64,000 nucleotides of DNA from Chlorophyllum brunneum (lineage: Eukaryota; Basidiomycota; Agaricomycetes; Agaricales; Agaricaceae). Made by a program: the position numbers and the translations under genes. The stretch covers positions 310,001 to 374,000 of the forward strand of contig OY756151.1 in assembly GCA_963576785.1 (NCBI GenBank), read 5' to 3'. Positions 1-12,160 of this stretch are shown here, one piece after another. Position 1 is the first letter of the stretch, and each line of letters begins with the position of its first letter. A model generated the notes under the pieces. The model did not search any database. It had not been told where the DNA came from and saw nothing but the letters and a program-made list of their open reading frames with translations.

Positions 1-74
1 GAACTAAACAGCTATCCAAATATCTCACCACCCCCACTACCTGTACCAACTCATCTTGAGCATCAGGCTGATGC

Positions 75-631
75 TGTTGAGGAAATGACTGTAATGAGTT
101 GTTGCTGGGGCAGCAGTAAACACAATGGGAGAGAATTTAGGGTCTACTCACCAAGAAAGTATGCTTCTATCCAATAATAGGAGAAGGGTAATTTGGATAG
201 ACAGATATTAGTTATGAAATGATTTGGGTCAGAAGTAGAGAGTTCAAAGTCAAGTAGGTCAAGACTTGTGTTGTAGTAGAATAGATAGGATATGGTGAAG
301 AAGTTGTTCAATTAAACAAGATACAGAACATGGTCTGCTGCATAGAGTATATGAGTTATACTACATAAAATACTAAGAATACATAGAATATTCCTTATGA
401 CTTCTATTAACTGTGGCATAGCACCTGCAGAGCACTGTGGAACATATATACTAGTCATTGGAACTATGTAGAGCAATCTACTGAGTACCAATTGACATTA
501 TGACTCTCATTGTATGCAGAGCAACTCATAGAAAGTTACTACAGATTGAAGTTACTGGAAAGTAATGGATCAGTCTATTATTATCATAATGACTTCATAA
601 TCTATTTCTAGAATATGTCTGAACTTCAACA
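75..631. repeat. Apparent solo LTR of a Ty1/copia-like element
   Basis: A 557-bp stretch that aligns along nearly its whole length with 1457-2037. Both copies begin TGTTGAGG and end in TTCAACA or TTTAACA, so they have the TG..CA ends and short terminal inverted repeats of an LTR. Many substitutions and small indels separate the copies, so they are old. The copy at 1457-2037 is the 3' LTR of a minus-strand copia element. This one has no pol sequence attached and is best read as a solo LTR, although a short non-autonomous element bounded by both LTRs cannot be excluded. Confidence 0.7.
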
Positions 632-1008
632 AATGCTACCAATGCCCACAATTTGGCCACTACACCCTTGACTGCCAATTCTTTCAATGCTCTATCTGTA
701 TAAATTTTTCCTCTGGACATTATTGTCTTGACTGTCCAGTTTATTACTGTTCTATCTACCATAAACAAAAACCCTCACACCAAATCATGAATTGCCCCAA
801 ATACTGCTGCAAACATTGCAATACCTATACCCCAGGTCATATTTCTGACTACTATAAATATAATAGAATTACCAAAGAAGAAAAACAAGACTGCAAAGAT
901 GCCAAATTCCTCTCTCACCAATCTATCCCCTTTGTTCAAGATGACTATGATGATATCTATGATAATGTAGCCATGGCCAATATGACTGGAGAATCCTATG
1001 GTACTTAA
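627..1008 (+). pseudogene. Degenerate CCHC zinc-knuckle ORF (gag-like)
   Basis: An open frame starting directly at the edge of the solo LTR encodes a run of zinc-knuckle-like units. The first fits CX2CX4HX4C exactly (CYQC..GH....C). The second is CX2CX6HX4C. A third has lost its last Cys to Tyr. It has no start codon near the first knuckle; the first Met in frame is at 787. CCHC knuckles bind single-stranded nucleic acid and are typical of retroelement Gag/ORF1 proteins, so this is probably a relic of such a protein. It lies on the opposite strand to the copia pol relic next to it, so it may belong to a different element. Confidence 0.5.
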
Positions 1009-1456
1009 GAATATTTTCTCGTATAACTTCAAATGTAGGAAGGATGTTATGTTACCAACATACCTGTACCCTACCCCAATTTCTTTTCTTCTCCACTTCT
1101 CTCCACTTCTGACTCATTTATGACCCTATGATGACTTGTATCCTTTTCTATGACTTTTCAATGACTTCATGACTCCTCTATACTCCAGTTCTGTTGATAT
1201 TTCCATTTTTTCCTATCTCTGATAAAATTATATAAATACTCCAACAAATGTAACAGTATCTCTAGTTTGGAATTCTATAGTTTTGCTCACTTGCTACATT
1301 TGAGCAACCCTATTCAACAGTTAACAACCATCTCCTGGATCTTTGACTAGATTATTTGAGTCCTCCACATCTCTTGGATCTCTGACTTGATCATCTGAGT
1401 TCTCAACATTTCTAGATGAAGATTGAAAGCTTGAAGAGAGATATTTGTTATGGTCT
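1009..1456. other. AT-rich spacer with a short coding-like tandem repeat
   Basis: No intact gene. On the minus strand a short frame (1321-1521) reads out of the LTR end and contains two copies of a 13-residue unit of the form V-E-[ND]-S-[DN]-[DN]-x-V-[RK]-D-P-[RG]-D, that is, an imperfect 39-nt tandem duplication. No function is assigned. Confidence 0.35.
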
Positions 1457-2037
1457 TGTTGAGGAAACAACCATAACAAGTTGTTTGCTGGGGTAGCAGT
1501 AAACACAGTGTGAAAGAACATAGGGTCTACTCACCAATAAAGTATGCTTCTATTCAGTAATGGTAGAAGGGTAATTTGGATAGACAGATATTAGAGATAA
1601 AACAATCTGTATCAGAAGTAGAGAGTTCAGAAGTCAAGTAAATTAAGACTGGTGCTGTACTGGAGTAGATAGGATATGATGAAGAAGTTGTTCAATTGAA
1701 CAAGATGCAGAACTTGGTCTGCTACATGGGGTTTATATATATGTAAGTAAATAGATGAGTCATACTACATAAAATACTAGGAATATATAGAACATTCTTT
1801 ATGACTCCTATTAACTGTGGCATAATACCTGTAGAGTACTGCAGAATATATTATACTAGTCATTGGATCTATGTAGAGTAATCTATCAAGTACCAATTGA
1901 CATTATGACTCTCATTGTATGCAGAGCAACTCATAAGAAGTTAGTATGGATTGAAGTTACTGGAAAGTAACAGATTAGTCTATTATTAGAATAATGACTT
2001 CATAGTCTATTTCTAGATTATGTCCAAAACTTTAACA
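1457..2037 (-). repeat. 3' LTR of a decayed Ty1/copia element (minus strand)
   Basis: This LTR reads TGTTAAAG..CCTCAACA on the minus strand. It is preceded immediately, on that strand, by a purine-rich tract (gcaaagaggag) that is a good polypurine tract, and before that by the end of a copia RNase H frame. This order (RNase H, PPT, LTR) identifies it as the 3' LTR. It is homologous to 75-631. Confidence 0.8.
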
Positions 2038-2064
2038 CTCCTCTTTGCTCTGTATTGATGTAGA

Positions 2065-2707
2065 GTTTTAATCACTCAAATGTCAAGCCAAGATGAGGTT
2101 GGAATAGATTGAATTTAATTTTGTCTAAATTCTTTGTGAGAATGTTGGCAGGATTTTCTGTGCCTTTCACAGAAAATATTTCAATCTTTCCTTCTTCTAC
2201 CAAATCATGAATGTAATGGTATTTGACATTGACATGTTTTGATCATTTCTCTGTTACTGGATTTTTTGCCCAAAATATAGAACCCTCATTATTACCAAAG
2301 AGATAAGGAGCCAATGATTGGATACCAATTTCTTCCAACAAATTGACAGTCCAAACAAGTTGTTGACTGCAATCTGACAAAGCCATATACTTGGCTTTGG
2401 TGGAAGATAATGCAACAGTTTTTTGTTTTCTACTAAACCAAGCAATAGTTCCACTGGCTAATAAACAGAAATATCCAGTTACAGATTTACAACTAATTGG
2501 ATCACCAGCCCAATCAGAGTTGGAAAAAGTAATAAGTCCTTGCATAGAACTTCCATTATAGGTAATTCTATATTTGTGAGTAGCATTAAGATACTTCAGC
2601 AAATGTAAGCCTGCATTATAATGTGCTTTAGTAGGATTGGTCATATGTTGTGATAACTTGACAGTGGCAAAAGCTATGTTGGGCCAACTGCCTATTATCA
2701 GATACAT
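2065..2707 (-). pseudogene. Ty1/copia RNase H domain, 3' end of a decayed pol gene
   Basis: The frame encodes the end of the reverse transcriptase linker and the RNase H domain of a Ty1/copia polyprotein: the P-[DN]-I-A-F-A segment at its start, then S-D-W-A-G-D, A-L-S-S-T-[EK]-A-[EK]-Y and the K-N-P-V motif near the end. A TGA at about 2242 replaces the Arg of the conserved R-S-K-H motif. After it the same frame continues (SKHV.., NPANILTK) to about 2065. The 5' part of pol is missing because a LINE inserted at about 2708. RNase H normally removes the RNA strand during reverse transcription; this copy is dead. Confidence 0.85.
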
Positions 2708-2715
2708 AACTGATC
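2700..2715 (+). repeat. Target-site duplication, left copy (LINE insertion into copia)
   Basis: The 16-base segment agatacataactgatc recurs at 3800-3815 with one mismatch (agatatataactgatc). The two copies flank the 5'-truncated LINE, as expected for target-primed reverse transcription. Confidence 0.75.
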
Positions 2716-3800
2716 GACACCGCCTTTCTTTCTACTACACGCCGTCGAAATGCAAGTACGGGATACAAAAAGCCACTCACGACTGGATCCAAATGGTTGC
2801 CTAGCCTAACCGGGGTCGAAACCACCAAGTACCAAACTCGATCGACTACCTACGCAAGAAGTCTGCCGAACGCGCCATTCACACATGGCAGGCCATGTTC
2901 GGGTTCAAGACTTACAGCGGTAGCTCCTTCCTCCACCTCCTGGTGCAAGCAAACGGGGCCTCCGCCTTACCGTCACACATCAAGTCCAGACCATGGATAC
3001 GAGAATGCGGATACCAGCCCCAGCTCTTCGCAAGAGCTTGTCGTGCCATCTTATGCCACGCCCCAATTGGAGAATATCGACTACGATTCTTTCCTAACGA
3101 GAACCTTTCGTACCACCACTGCAACAGTCAAATGGTGCAAACACGGTCACACATCCTGTATCGTTGTAACAACTTCGATCACCACTTCGGCGTCGACATG
3201 ATCAAGACCTTCGTCAACTTCTTGTGTCGCAACCCCTCCACGTTCAGCTTCCCCCTGGAACCTGACCGCCCTCGTATCTGTGTTGGTTCTATCCCACCGT
3301 TACATCGTCATCAAGTCCAAAGGAGGTTTGGGTCTGCGCCTGCGTAGGATCCTTTTCTTTTCTCTTTTTTCTTTTGCTCTCCTGGTTATGGATTTCCAAT
3401 TCATTTCTCTATCTCCCCTTTCCTCGCTCGTCTACTATTTTATATAGTTTTCATTCAACTTCCATCTCTCCCGTGGTAAATACCCACCCACATGCTATGT
3501 ACCATTTGATGTTCCCTCTTGTGATTGCGAGTAAATGGTTTCTTTTCTATTGATTTCTCTCTCTCACTCTCTCTCTTTCCGAATTCCTTTTCTTCTCTCT
3601 CTTCGCTGAACATCATAGATACCAAACATCTCTCTAGTGTATGCACTAGATGTCATCGAGTCTCATGGGGTTAGTTTACTTGTAGTTTACTTTCCCTTCT
3701 CCGAACATTCTGTACGTTCTGCCTTTGTATGTATGTACATGTGGACTGCATTCGAGCACCGCTACATAAATTGTTGATTTAAAAAAAAAAAAAAAAAAAA
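2716..3800 (+). mobile_element. 5'-truncated LINE (3' end and poly-A tail)
   Basis: Plus-strand fragment carrying the last part of a LINE ORF2, the 3' UTR and a tail of about 20 A (3781-3800). The frame at about 2895-3347 contains a C-terminal cysteine/histidine block with the T-R-S-H-I-L-[YF]-x-C motif usual at the end of fungal LINE ORF2. The same protein block and the same 3' end (caccgctacataaattgttgattt) occur in the full element at 5400-12248 and in the fragment at 3826-4397. Insertion was into the copia relic, with a 16-bp target duplication on each side. It is inactive because it is truncated. Confidence 0.85.
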
Positions 3801-3815
3801 GATATATAACTGATC
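3800..3815 (+). repeat. Target-site duplication, right copy
   Basis: Right-hand copy of the 16-bp duplication seen at 2700-2715, directly after the poly-A tail. One base differs (c versus t), so the insertion is not very recent. Confidence 0.75.
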
Positions 3816-3825
3816 TTACTAACTG

Positions 3826-4397
3826 TTTTTTTTTATTTTATTTTATTTTTAATCATCAATTTATATAGCGGTGCTTAAATGCAGTCCATGTGTACATACA
3901 TACAAAGACAGAACATACAGAATGTTCAGAGCAAGGAGAGTGCACTATAAGTAAACTAATCCTATGAGACTCGACACCATCTAGTATGTACACTAGAGAG
4001 ATGTTTGGTACCTAAGTTGTTCAGTGAGAGAGAGAAAGAGAGGAAATCAGAAAGGAGAGAGTGAAAGAGAGAAAATGATAGAGGAGAAACTATTGACTTG
4101 CAAACACAAGGGGGAACAATGAATGGTACTAGTGAGTGGAGGGGCATTGCCCAGACACCACAGGAAGGATGGACTTTGAATGAAAACTATCATAAAATAG
4201 TAGACAAGTGGAAATGGGAAAGATAGAGAAATGAATATTGAAATCCATAACCAGGAGAGCAAAAGAAAAAATATTAAAGAAAGAAGAAAGAACTCATGTG
4301 GGCGCAGACCTGAACCTCTGGCAGACTTGATGGTATAGTGGAATTGATCCAGTATGGATACGAAGGGGGACAGATGCCAGGGGGAAGCTGAACATGT
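3826..4397 (-). mobile_element. 5'-truncated LINE, tail to tail with the previous copy
   Basis: On the plus strand this starts with a T-rich tract (reverse of a poly-A-like tail) followed by aatcatcaatttatatagcggtgc, the reverse complement of the LINE 3' terminus. Similarity to 5400-5960 continues to about 4397 and then stops, so it is a minus-strand copy with only the 3' UTR and the end of ORF2. It lies about 10 bp beyond the target duplication of the plus-strand copy, so the two LINE tails face each other. No convincing target duplication was found for this copy. Confidence 0.75.
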
Positions 4398-4446
4398 TAT
4401 GTCCAAACCTTGAACCTATGTCAGAGGTTATGACAAATTCCCAGAA

Positions 4447-5034
4447 GCAATACCACTTGTCCCATCACCACAATCCAATGATGCCATCATCGACTCTCTA
4501 CTTCGACTAGCCTGGAAATATGCACCATACTTACATGTATGCAACACCAATGGACTCTACTTATGCACTATCGAGAACAACCTCTATGGTGCCTAGAATA
4601 ATGGTTGGAAAGCATGACCAACTACTAAAGAAACTATGCAGTACATCCACCCCTACATGTACACTTGTGGTCCAGCACTTGAAGCACTCATTCACCAACA
4701 AGTTGCCAATGGAATCTATTGTATAGGGATGCAACCTAGGGACCTATCACCAGACAATGAACCTGCTGTACCCAGCAGTGACAGCAACGACTCTCCCCAT
4801 CCACTATTGCGATCTACTCAAGTCTTTGTCAAGTCACCCAAGTCTTATCTCTCCAAAGAACCAATTGCATCAACATCATCCTTATCATCCAACTCCAATT
4901 ATCCTATGAATGCAGTTCTTCCATTGCTACCATCATCATCATTGCTCTCTACCACTTTGTCCTGCACATCTTGTGACTGCAGCTGTTCCAATGAATCTCC
5001 ATCATCATCATCCGAGATTTCTAAGGATGAGTAA
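4447..5034 (+). pseudogene. Decayed ORF of unknown origin
   Basis: One reading frame stays coding-like for nearly 600 nt but is broken by TAG and TGA at about 4600-4625. The intact part (4636-5034) encodes about 130 residues ending in a Ser/Asp/Glu-rich tail with a short Cys cluster (TSCDCSC). I do not recognise the family. It lies between LINE insertions and is most likely another transposon-derived relic. Confidence 0.3.
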
Positions 5035-5387
5035 GCACTTACCTGTTTCATCTTCATCAGTTTCACTTTGCTCTATATTTAGTTATTTCATCTTTATCAG
5101 TTTCATGTCTATCTTTAGTAGTGTTTTGTCTTGAGTTTCATATCTATCAGTTTCACATTGTGAAACTTGTTTCAGTCTCATTATCTATACTCCATAGTAT
5201 TTATAGAAAAGAAGTAGTTAGTATAAATAGCTGACTGTATTAGGAAGTCAAAGCTTAAGCTTTGATCTTCTACAGGGATAGCCTTCTTGATTGCCCAAGA
5301 AGAGTTTCCATCGACAGTTGCTATCAATCAGTAGAAGATTGCTTAACTGCTTATTCTCTACTTGCCCTCATCACTCAGAGCTATAAG
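5035..5387. other. AT-rich stretch, no gene seen
   Basis: Repeats of gtttcat/tcatctttatcag, a TATA-like tataaata at about 5221 and a short inverted pair (tcaaagcttaagctttga). No coding potential is convincing. Before the large LINE inserted, this sequence was continuous with 12261 onward, so it may belong to the 5' region of the copia element there. Confidence 0.3.
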
Positions 5388-5399
5388 ATAAACAGGATT
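5388..5399 (+). repeat. Target-site duplication of the large LINE, left copy
   Basis: ataaacaggatt at 5388-5399 is repeated exactly at 12249-12260. The two copies bracket the LINE 5400-12248 precisely. Confidence 0.8.
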
Positions 5400-5859
5400 T
5401 CTTTTTTTTTTTTTTTTAAAAATCATCAATTTATATAGTGGTGCTCAATTGCAGTCCACATGTACATACATACAAAGGCAGAACATACAGAATGTTCAGA
5501 GCAAGGAAAGTAAACTACAAGTGAACTAACCCCAAGAGACTCGACACTATCTAGTGCATACACTAGAGAGAAACTTGGTACCTAAATTGATTAGTGGGAA
5601 AAGGAAATGAAAGAGAGTCAGAAGAGAGAGAGTGAGAGAGAGAAATTGATAGAAAAGGAACTATTGACTTGCAAACACAAGGGGGAACAATGAACAGTAC
5701 TAGCATGTGGAGGGGCATTGCCCAGACACCACGGGAATAATGGATTTTGAATGAAAACTAACTTAAAATAGTAGATGAGTGAGGAAGGGGGAAATAGAGA
5801 AATGAATTTGAAATCCATAACCAGAAGAGTGCAAGAAAATTAATAAAAAGAGAAAGGAC

Positions 5860-8800
5860 TCATGCAGACATGGACCCAAACCTCTGATGGACTTGATGAT
5901 AATATAACGGGGGTATTGAACCAGCACGGATACAAGGGCAATCAGGTTCCAGAGGGAAACTGAATGCAATAGGGTTATGACATAAGAAATTAACAAACTT
6001 CTTGATGGTGTCAATGCCATAGTGGTAATCAAAGTTCTGATACTGGTAGAGGATGTGTGACCTGGTTTGGACCAGTTGATTGTTGTAGTGATGGCATGAT
6101 AGATCCTCGTTAGGGAAGAACCTAAGACAGTATTCTCCAATCGGCATAAAATGGTATGACAAGCTCATGCAAAAAGCTGAGGCTGGTATCTGCATTCTCA
6201 TATCCAAGGGCCAGAGTTGATGTGTGACAGTAAGGCAGAGGCCCCATTTGCTCTCACTGGAAGGTAGAGGAAAGAGTTACCACTGTATTTTTTGAACCCG
6301 AACATGGCCTGCCATGTGTGAATGGCACATTCAGCAGACTTTTTGCATAGGAAGTTGAGTGAGTTGGGTACTTGGTGATTATGACTTCAGTTAGGCCAGG
6401 CAACTGTTTGTATCCAGTCGTGAGTGGCTCATTGGATCCCATATTTACATTTGGATAGAGTATGGTAGAATGAAAGGCAGTGCTGGTCTGACTTACTGAA
6501 CCAAGTCATAAGCACCTTTGAGGTGAGGATGGACTGCCGTTGACAAGAGTGTGGCAAGTAGTCAAGAAGGAGCCAAGAGGCTATGAGAGAGTTGGTGAAA
6601 ACATGGATATGATCAATCTCCTTATAGTTGTTTGTAGCAAGGACTTTGGTAATGCCTAGGTACTATGCAACTAGTTTGGTGTCAGTGGATATGATTCCTC
6701 CAAGCCTTTTCACTATTGAACTTCCTTTGTCCAGGTATTGAATGGTGGCCGCAGCTGTGTACTGGCTGGCAAGTGGGTTGGGGTTGGGGTGGACTGAGCC
6801 ATCCATGCCAATGATAATGGATTTGGGGTCCATTGTCACATTTTTTGTTACATCATCCCAAAGTTGTTTTGAGAGGTAAGGGTTGTCCTGGTTGAATCCT
6901 GTGAAAGATACATTAGTAGAGAAGTAGTCAAGTAACCTATGTCTGGGCCAGAGAGTCTTAGAAACAGAGTTGAAAGATTCTACATAACAAGTCTCGGGGG
7001 TGGAGCACGAAGTGTCCATCATAGCTCCAAGTGTCTGCTTCTTCTGAATCTCCATGAAATTCTTGATGTGAAGTCAATGGGGAGAAGAATGATACCCTTT
7101 CACCAATCTTGTCAGTGTGTGTTCATCATCCAAAGTATGTATCCTCGACATTTGTTGTTCAGCCAACTTGCAGAGATGTAATTTGATGGGTATGAGTCCT
7201 ACTAGGGACTCAACATCACCAGTGGGAGAGGTATGGAATGCTCCAGTGATCCAAAGAGCAGCTCTATGTTGTATTTTATTGAGGATTTCACAAGTTCCCT
7301 TAGTGTAGGATCAATTGTGAAACCATAGTCAGTAGCCATATGTCACTACCAGAACAACATACAATCTATACAAAAGTCTCTTGTTGTGGGAGGAAAGGCT
7401 GTGAACAGAGTTGCCGAGCATCTTCATTGCCTTGATAGACAATATAGCTTTGGCGGAATAGTATCAGACATGTTCTTTGAAAAAGAGTGTCCTGTCGAAA
7501 TAGAAACCGAGATACTGCCAGTGGGTCTTTGGCTTAAGGGGGGTATGACCTGTGAATGGGGGGGTTCCCAAGTCAATGGAAGGGTTAGAGTCCTGTCTTG
7601 CATGGGTAAAGTGGTAGACTTCGGACTTGCTGTATTCGATGACTAGACCAAAATCGTTCATGAGGTGTTCCATCTTGCGATACATGTGTTGTAGGATCTT
7701 GATGTTGCTTTCGAGAGTGGGGGATTGGGCAATGAGGGTACTATTGTCTACATAGGATAAGACATCAAAGTCCCACTTATTGTATTGTTCTTTCATTTGA
7801 ACATCAAATATATGGAGGAGGGGAGTGAGATAGAGGGCAGAGAGAATAGGGCTAAGGGCTAAGCCTTGTCCCACTCCTACCACTGCATCAAATTTGGGGG
7901 AAGTTTTATTGTTCTATAAATAGGTAGTGTATCTGTCCTTTAGGTAATTGTTGAAGAATGCTGCAATTTGAGGGGGAAAGCCCTGTCATGTGAGGATGTT
8001 GGTGAGGAGATTGTGATTGAGGAAGGGAAAGAATTGGGCAATATCAAATACTAAGACCAACATTTTCTTCTTCTTCATCCAAGCTCTCTTAATGATGTGG
8101 GTGAGGAAAAGGCCCGCATCCTCTATATACCTTTGTCTTATTGCCCAAAGTTGATATGGATGAAGGACTTTGAATTTCACTACCTCAAATTGTAGTCTCT
8201 TGGCTAGCATCTTTTCTATCAGTTTGCCAAGTGTGTTAAGGAGAATGATAGGCCAGAATACCTTTGGGGTGGAGTAATCAGGTTCATTTGGCTTAGGAAT
8301 GATCACCAACATTGACTGTTTGAAGTGCGACAGCCAATGCCCAAGAGACAGGCAGGCATAGCTAATATGCAGGAATAGGTTGGCACAGGTATTGATATTG
8401 ACAATCTGTTTGAGATGGGACCAGAACAGGTGATCTGGGCCGGGGGTAGAAGAATTTGAGGTATTCTTGAGCGACTCCATCATTTCTAAGAGAAAGAAGT
8501 CGACCCAAGTCCTATTCTCTATACCAATAGGTAGAGGCAATTCTTCGAGGATATTTGCATTGAATGGATGATCCTGCACAGAGTTGTAATGGTGATCAAG
8601 GGCAGTCCATAAACTGTCTGTTGTGAGACAAGGCCATCCATTGTGATGAATGGCCTCAGTGACTGGGAGAGCTCTGCCTTTGGTCCACTTCATGAGGTCC
8701 CAAGGGCAACAATTGTCAACCAAGATTTCTTGTATCTTCTTGTTGAAATATTCATGTTTGGTAGTCCATGTCTTCTTGCAAAAAGCATTCCACTTTTGTT

Positions 8801-9912
8801 TGTTTCTTTAGTCTGTACCAGTGCTTTTAAGCAATCTTTGTTCCACCAAGTCTTGGACCTGGTAGTGATCTTGATCTTCTTCACGTTGCAATTCCAGGAC
8901 CTGTCAAACAAAACTCCTAAATCTACTACAGCTCTCTCTAGCTCATCCGCAGTGTTCATCAACCAGTTCTTGCTATTTATCCCATCCGTAATATCTGTCA
9001 GGAATTTGGTTTCTTTCTCAGAGCCCTTAGGAACCATCAATCTCTCTATGATAATATCCATCTGGGGAATAGGAATTTAAATAAGAAGGGGGACATGGTC
9101 AGAGTTGTACTGATTGCCATCCTGGATGCAATGAGTGGGGATGTGCAGAAGCATTCCCGATGTGAAGAGGAGGTCAATGACTATATCTGGAAGATTGGGA
9201 TCCAATGCATATCACATTGGCTTGGCATTGGTCTCTCCAAATTGAGAGCCTCAGTAACCATAAGTAGATGGTCTACACTCACAGGATGTTGATCTGTTGA
9301 AGGGTCCCATCTCACAGAATGGATATTAATGTCACCACCCATTAGAAGAAAGGGCAGGAGGTCGAAAAGATGCTCCTCAAGGAAGTGGAGCACAGTGTTG
9401 TGGCTGTCATTATATATGTTAAGCAGCAGAATTTCTTCTCCTCTGGCAAATAGCGAAATGCACATGAGGTCTCAATGATTGATAATGTCCTTTCTGACAG
9501 AGGGTTGGAGTTATTTAAGCCAATTGTGTGCAAAAATGAGGACATGAGGGAGAGTTTGGTGATTTTCATTGACTGCCCTACTAGGCCCTTTGGGCTGAGG
9601 TCAAAGTCTATCAGGGATATGCTGGCATTCCACTTGGAGGACTTCTTCAGCACTAATGGGGTATGCAAGTAGGGTCCAATCCGGATGGATCAGACCCTCT
9701 ATGAGGGGTGATCTGTCATTAGAGACAGGGGAGGGAATATTGTGGAGATATCTCCACAGGGGTTCTTGAATGAGGAGGAGGTTGATGTCACCTCTGTGTA
9801 CAAGGACTGTTTCCATCACTCCATATGATCTACCAACATTGTGAGAGCAAACTTTCAACTTACTTAAAAGAGAGTGAGAGAGTCTGTCTTGATTGTTGGG
9901 TGTATTATTCAT
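5860..9912 (-). pseudogene. LINE ORF2: endonuclease, reverse transcriptase, RNase H (decayed)
   Basis: Domains in order on the minus strand are as follows. The endonuclease (9912 to about 9181) starts with K-V-C-S-H-N-V-G-R and has a conserved QEPLW block and a later GGDIN motif. The reverse transcriptase (9061 to 7464) has the F-D-I-A-Q-F-F motif A and Y-V-D-N in place of Y-[VA]-D-D, so one catalytic Asp is lost. RNase H (about 7055 to 6660) has G-M-D-G-S near its start. The C-terminal Cys/His block (about 6210 to 5860) ends in the T-R-S-H-I-L-Y motif. Several frame changes (near 9465, 8690, 7900, 7460 and 6660) break it. The enzyme would nick target DNA and copy the element RNA into it. Confidence 0.8.
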
Positions 9913-12160
9913 TGGGGGGGGCCCATTTGGCTTTGACCAGCCAGGGATGAGGAGGAGGGGTGGTAAGGAACTCCTTTGTTGGCTCTAAGTTTGAGCACTT
10001 TGTTGGCGTGCCAGTCATGGTCAAAGTAATGTTTCCAGAACTGACATTTCCTATCCATAGCAAGATAATCTTTACCACAATTGGAGCATGTAGCCTTGTG
10101 GGGGCACAGTTCTCCAGCAGGGGTGGCAGCGACAGGGGGTTCTGCTTTCTCATTACCTTTGCAACAAAATGCAAAGCTACAGTGGTTAGCAGTGGAGTGG
10201 GGACCTTTGCAGTATGTGCAGGTGAATAATCTAGTGTAGCATCGGACCAGGGGATGGCCCCATCTGCAATACTTGGTGCAAAATGGGACACCAGGATTGG
10301 CCTTAGCTCTTCTTATATGGAACAGGCCTCTGTAGATATTAAGGAACTTGTCCTCAATCTTTGCAATGTTGGACCCTGCTTTAGAGTCCCATATCTTGAA
10401 CCACACTGTGCAAGTGTCTGAGTGCTTAGAATTGCAATGCACATGAGGTTGCGAGGCAAATTGAATGATATCCGAGTGGATTGAGTTTTGAATGCTGGAG
10501 ACCACATCAGCCTTGGTAAGGATAATGCCTTGGGAGGTGATGTAACTAACATCCATGATTTTCATGAATGACTTGGACTGAGGAAGAGATGCTTCACCTA
10601 ATGTAATCCCTCCAAATTTCTCTTTGAGCCACACTTTGACCATGTTAAGCTCAGCGGGGATCAAAACCTCCGAGATGTGGACCATAAGGCCCAGCTTACC
10701 CTGCAAGGCAGCAATGACCCTTGACTTGGACTTTTCAGTAATGAGACAGACATTGAGAGAGTTGATGATGGATCCAAAATTGGTAACATTGGGTCCAGTG
10801 AGAAAGAGAATAATAACCTGTTTACATGATGGGCCATTGAGAGTCGAGCAAACAGTACCAGGTTTATTGGTAGCTTTTTTGTTCACAGAAGGGGTAGTAG
10901 AGAAAGCAGCATCATACATAGCCACAACTTTCTCATGAGATAGTTCCAGGAATTTGCTTGCAAACTCTAAAAGTTTGAGAGGATCACATCTGAGGGAGGT
11001 AGAAAGGGTGTTTTTGGGTTTAGCAGCCGCCACTGCATAAGATCCCTTGGAGTTAGACACTGGAGCAGGGCCTTTAGAAGCTGTTGCAGGCATGGGTTTT
11101 GTTATCACAGCCGGGGAGGCCTTAGGTGTGGGTTTATTCACTCCCTTTGATCTAGCAGTGGTGTTTTTTGATTTAGGGGAAGACTTATAGGACTTACCCT
11201 TCTTAGCATGAGAGACAGTCTTGAATTCCACCTCAGAGATCATCTGAATGTCATCATCAGAGAAATCCATATAAGTGACTTCATTACCTCCAGAGATCCG
11301 AGCATCATCATTAGAGAAACCTGAATGAGTGATACTGGAGATACTCAGACTGATAATTTGTTCGATGACCTCCATGCAGATGTCATCTGCTTGCCTCAAG
11401 GGAGAGGGCTTGGGGTTAGGTCCCTAGGGTTAGGAGTAGAGGTGGAGGCCGCATGGCCTTTGCCCTTCACTCAGAGAAGAGGAGAGTTGTTGGGCTGAGG
11501 AGTTTCATCAGCTCTGACAACAATATTACCAAAATTTACCCCCATCCAACCATGGAGGTCATTCTTTTGCTTGTCGACAGAAACCTTGAGCCATCCCGCC
11601 TTTATCAAGGTACCTGTTAATTCAGTGAATACTCGACCAAATACCAGGCCCTCATCACTGCTCATATTATATGTGCTACAGACTTCGACCCATGCAAAGA
11701 TCTTACCAACCTTTCTAACAGTATTGTTGTAGAATTCTTCAGGCCTACTTTTGCCTTCAGACTTGTTATCCTTCTCATCTTTGGCCTCAAGTTCCTCTTT
11801 TACTTGCTCAGTCTAGTCCTTGTTGCTGAAATGATAGTGGTCACCATTGGGGTGAGTATGCTTTGAAGCTCTATGGATGGTCTTGTCCACATTGCTGAAT
11901 AGAGGAGCAATTGAGCTTAGGGGGGTTTTTGGACTTTGGCTGAGTACCAAAGGGGGAATAGTGCAACTGTAATCCTGCATATTGGGGATAACAGGTAAAG
12001 TAAAGGTAGGCATCCTAGAAAACAGGATGCCAGGCAGAGGAAGAGCTGGGGAGGCTATGAAGATTGAGGTGGATAGAACACGTGGGATATCCCCAAAGAC
12101 ATCCCTATTGCCATCAGGCATAGGCTCTCTCAGAGAGAGATTTGAATGTAATGCAGGCAT
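9909..12160 (-). pseudogene. LINE ORF1, zinc-knuckle nucleic-acid-binding protein (decayed)
   Basis: The longest open part (11399-9909) encodes 496 residues with a basic, Ser/Pro/Ala-rich segment and, near the C-terminus, three Cys/His clusters (C-x3-C-x3-H-x4-C, C-x2-C-x3-H-x5-C and a C-x2-C-G cluster), the usual ORF1 chaperone layout. The frame can be followed upstream through stops near 11471 and 11813 to a Met at 12160. ORF1 overlaps the first codons of ORF2 slightly (9909-9912), consistent with coupled translation in LINEs. The stops mean the copy is dead. Confidence 0.75.

Noticed and set aside
775..1032. Minus-strand frame with hydrophobic residues
   Set aside because: It is the reverse of the zinc-knuckle frame, and its hydrophobic look comes from AT-rich codons.
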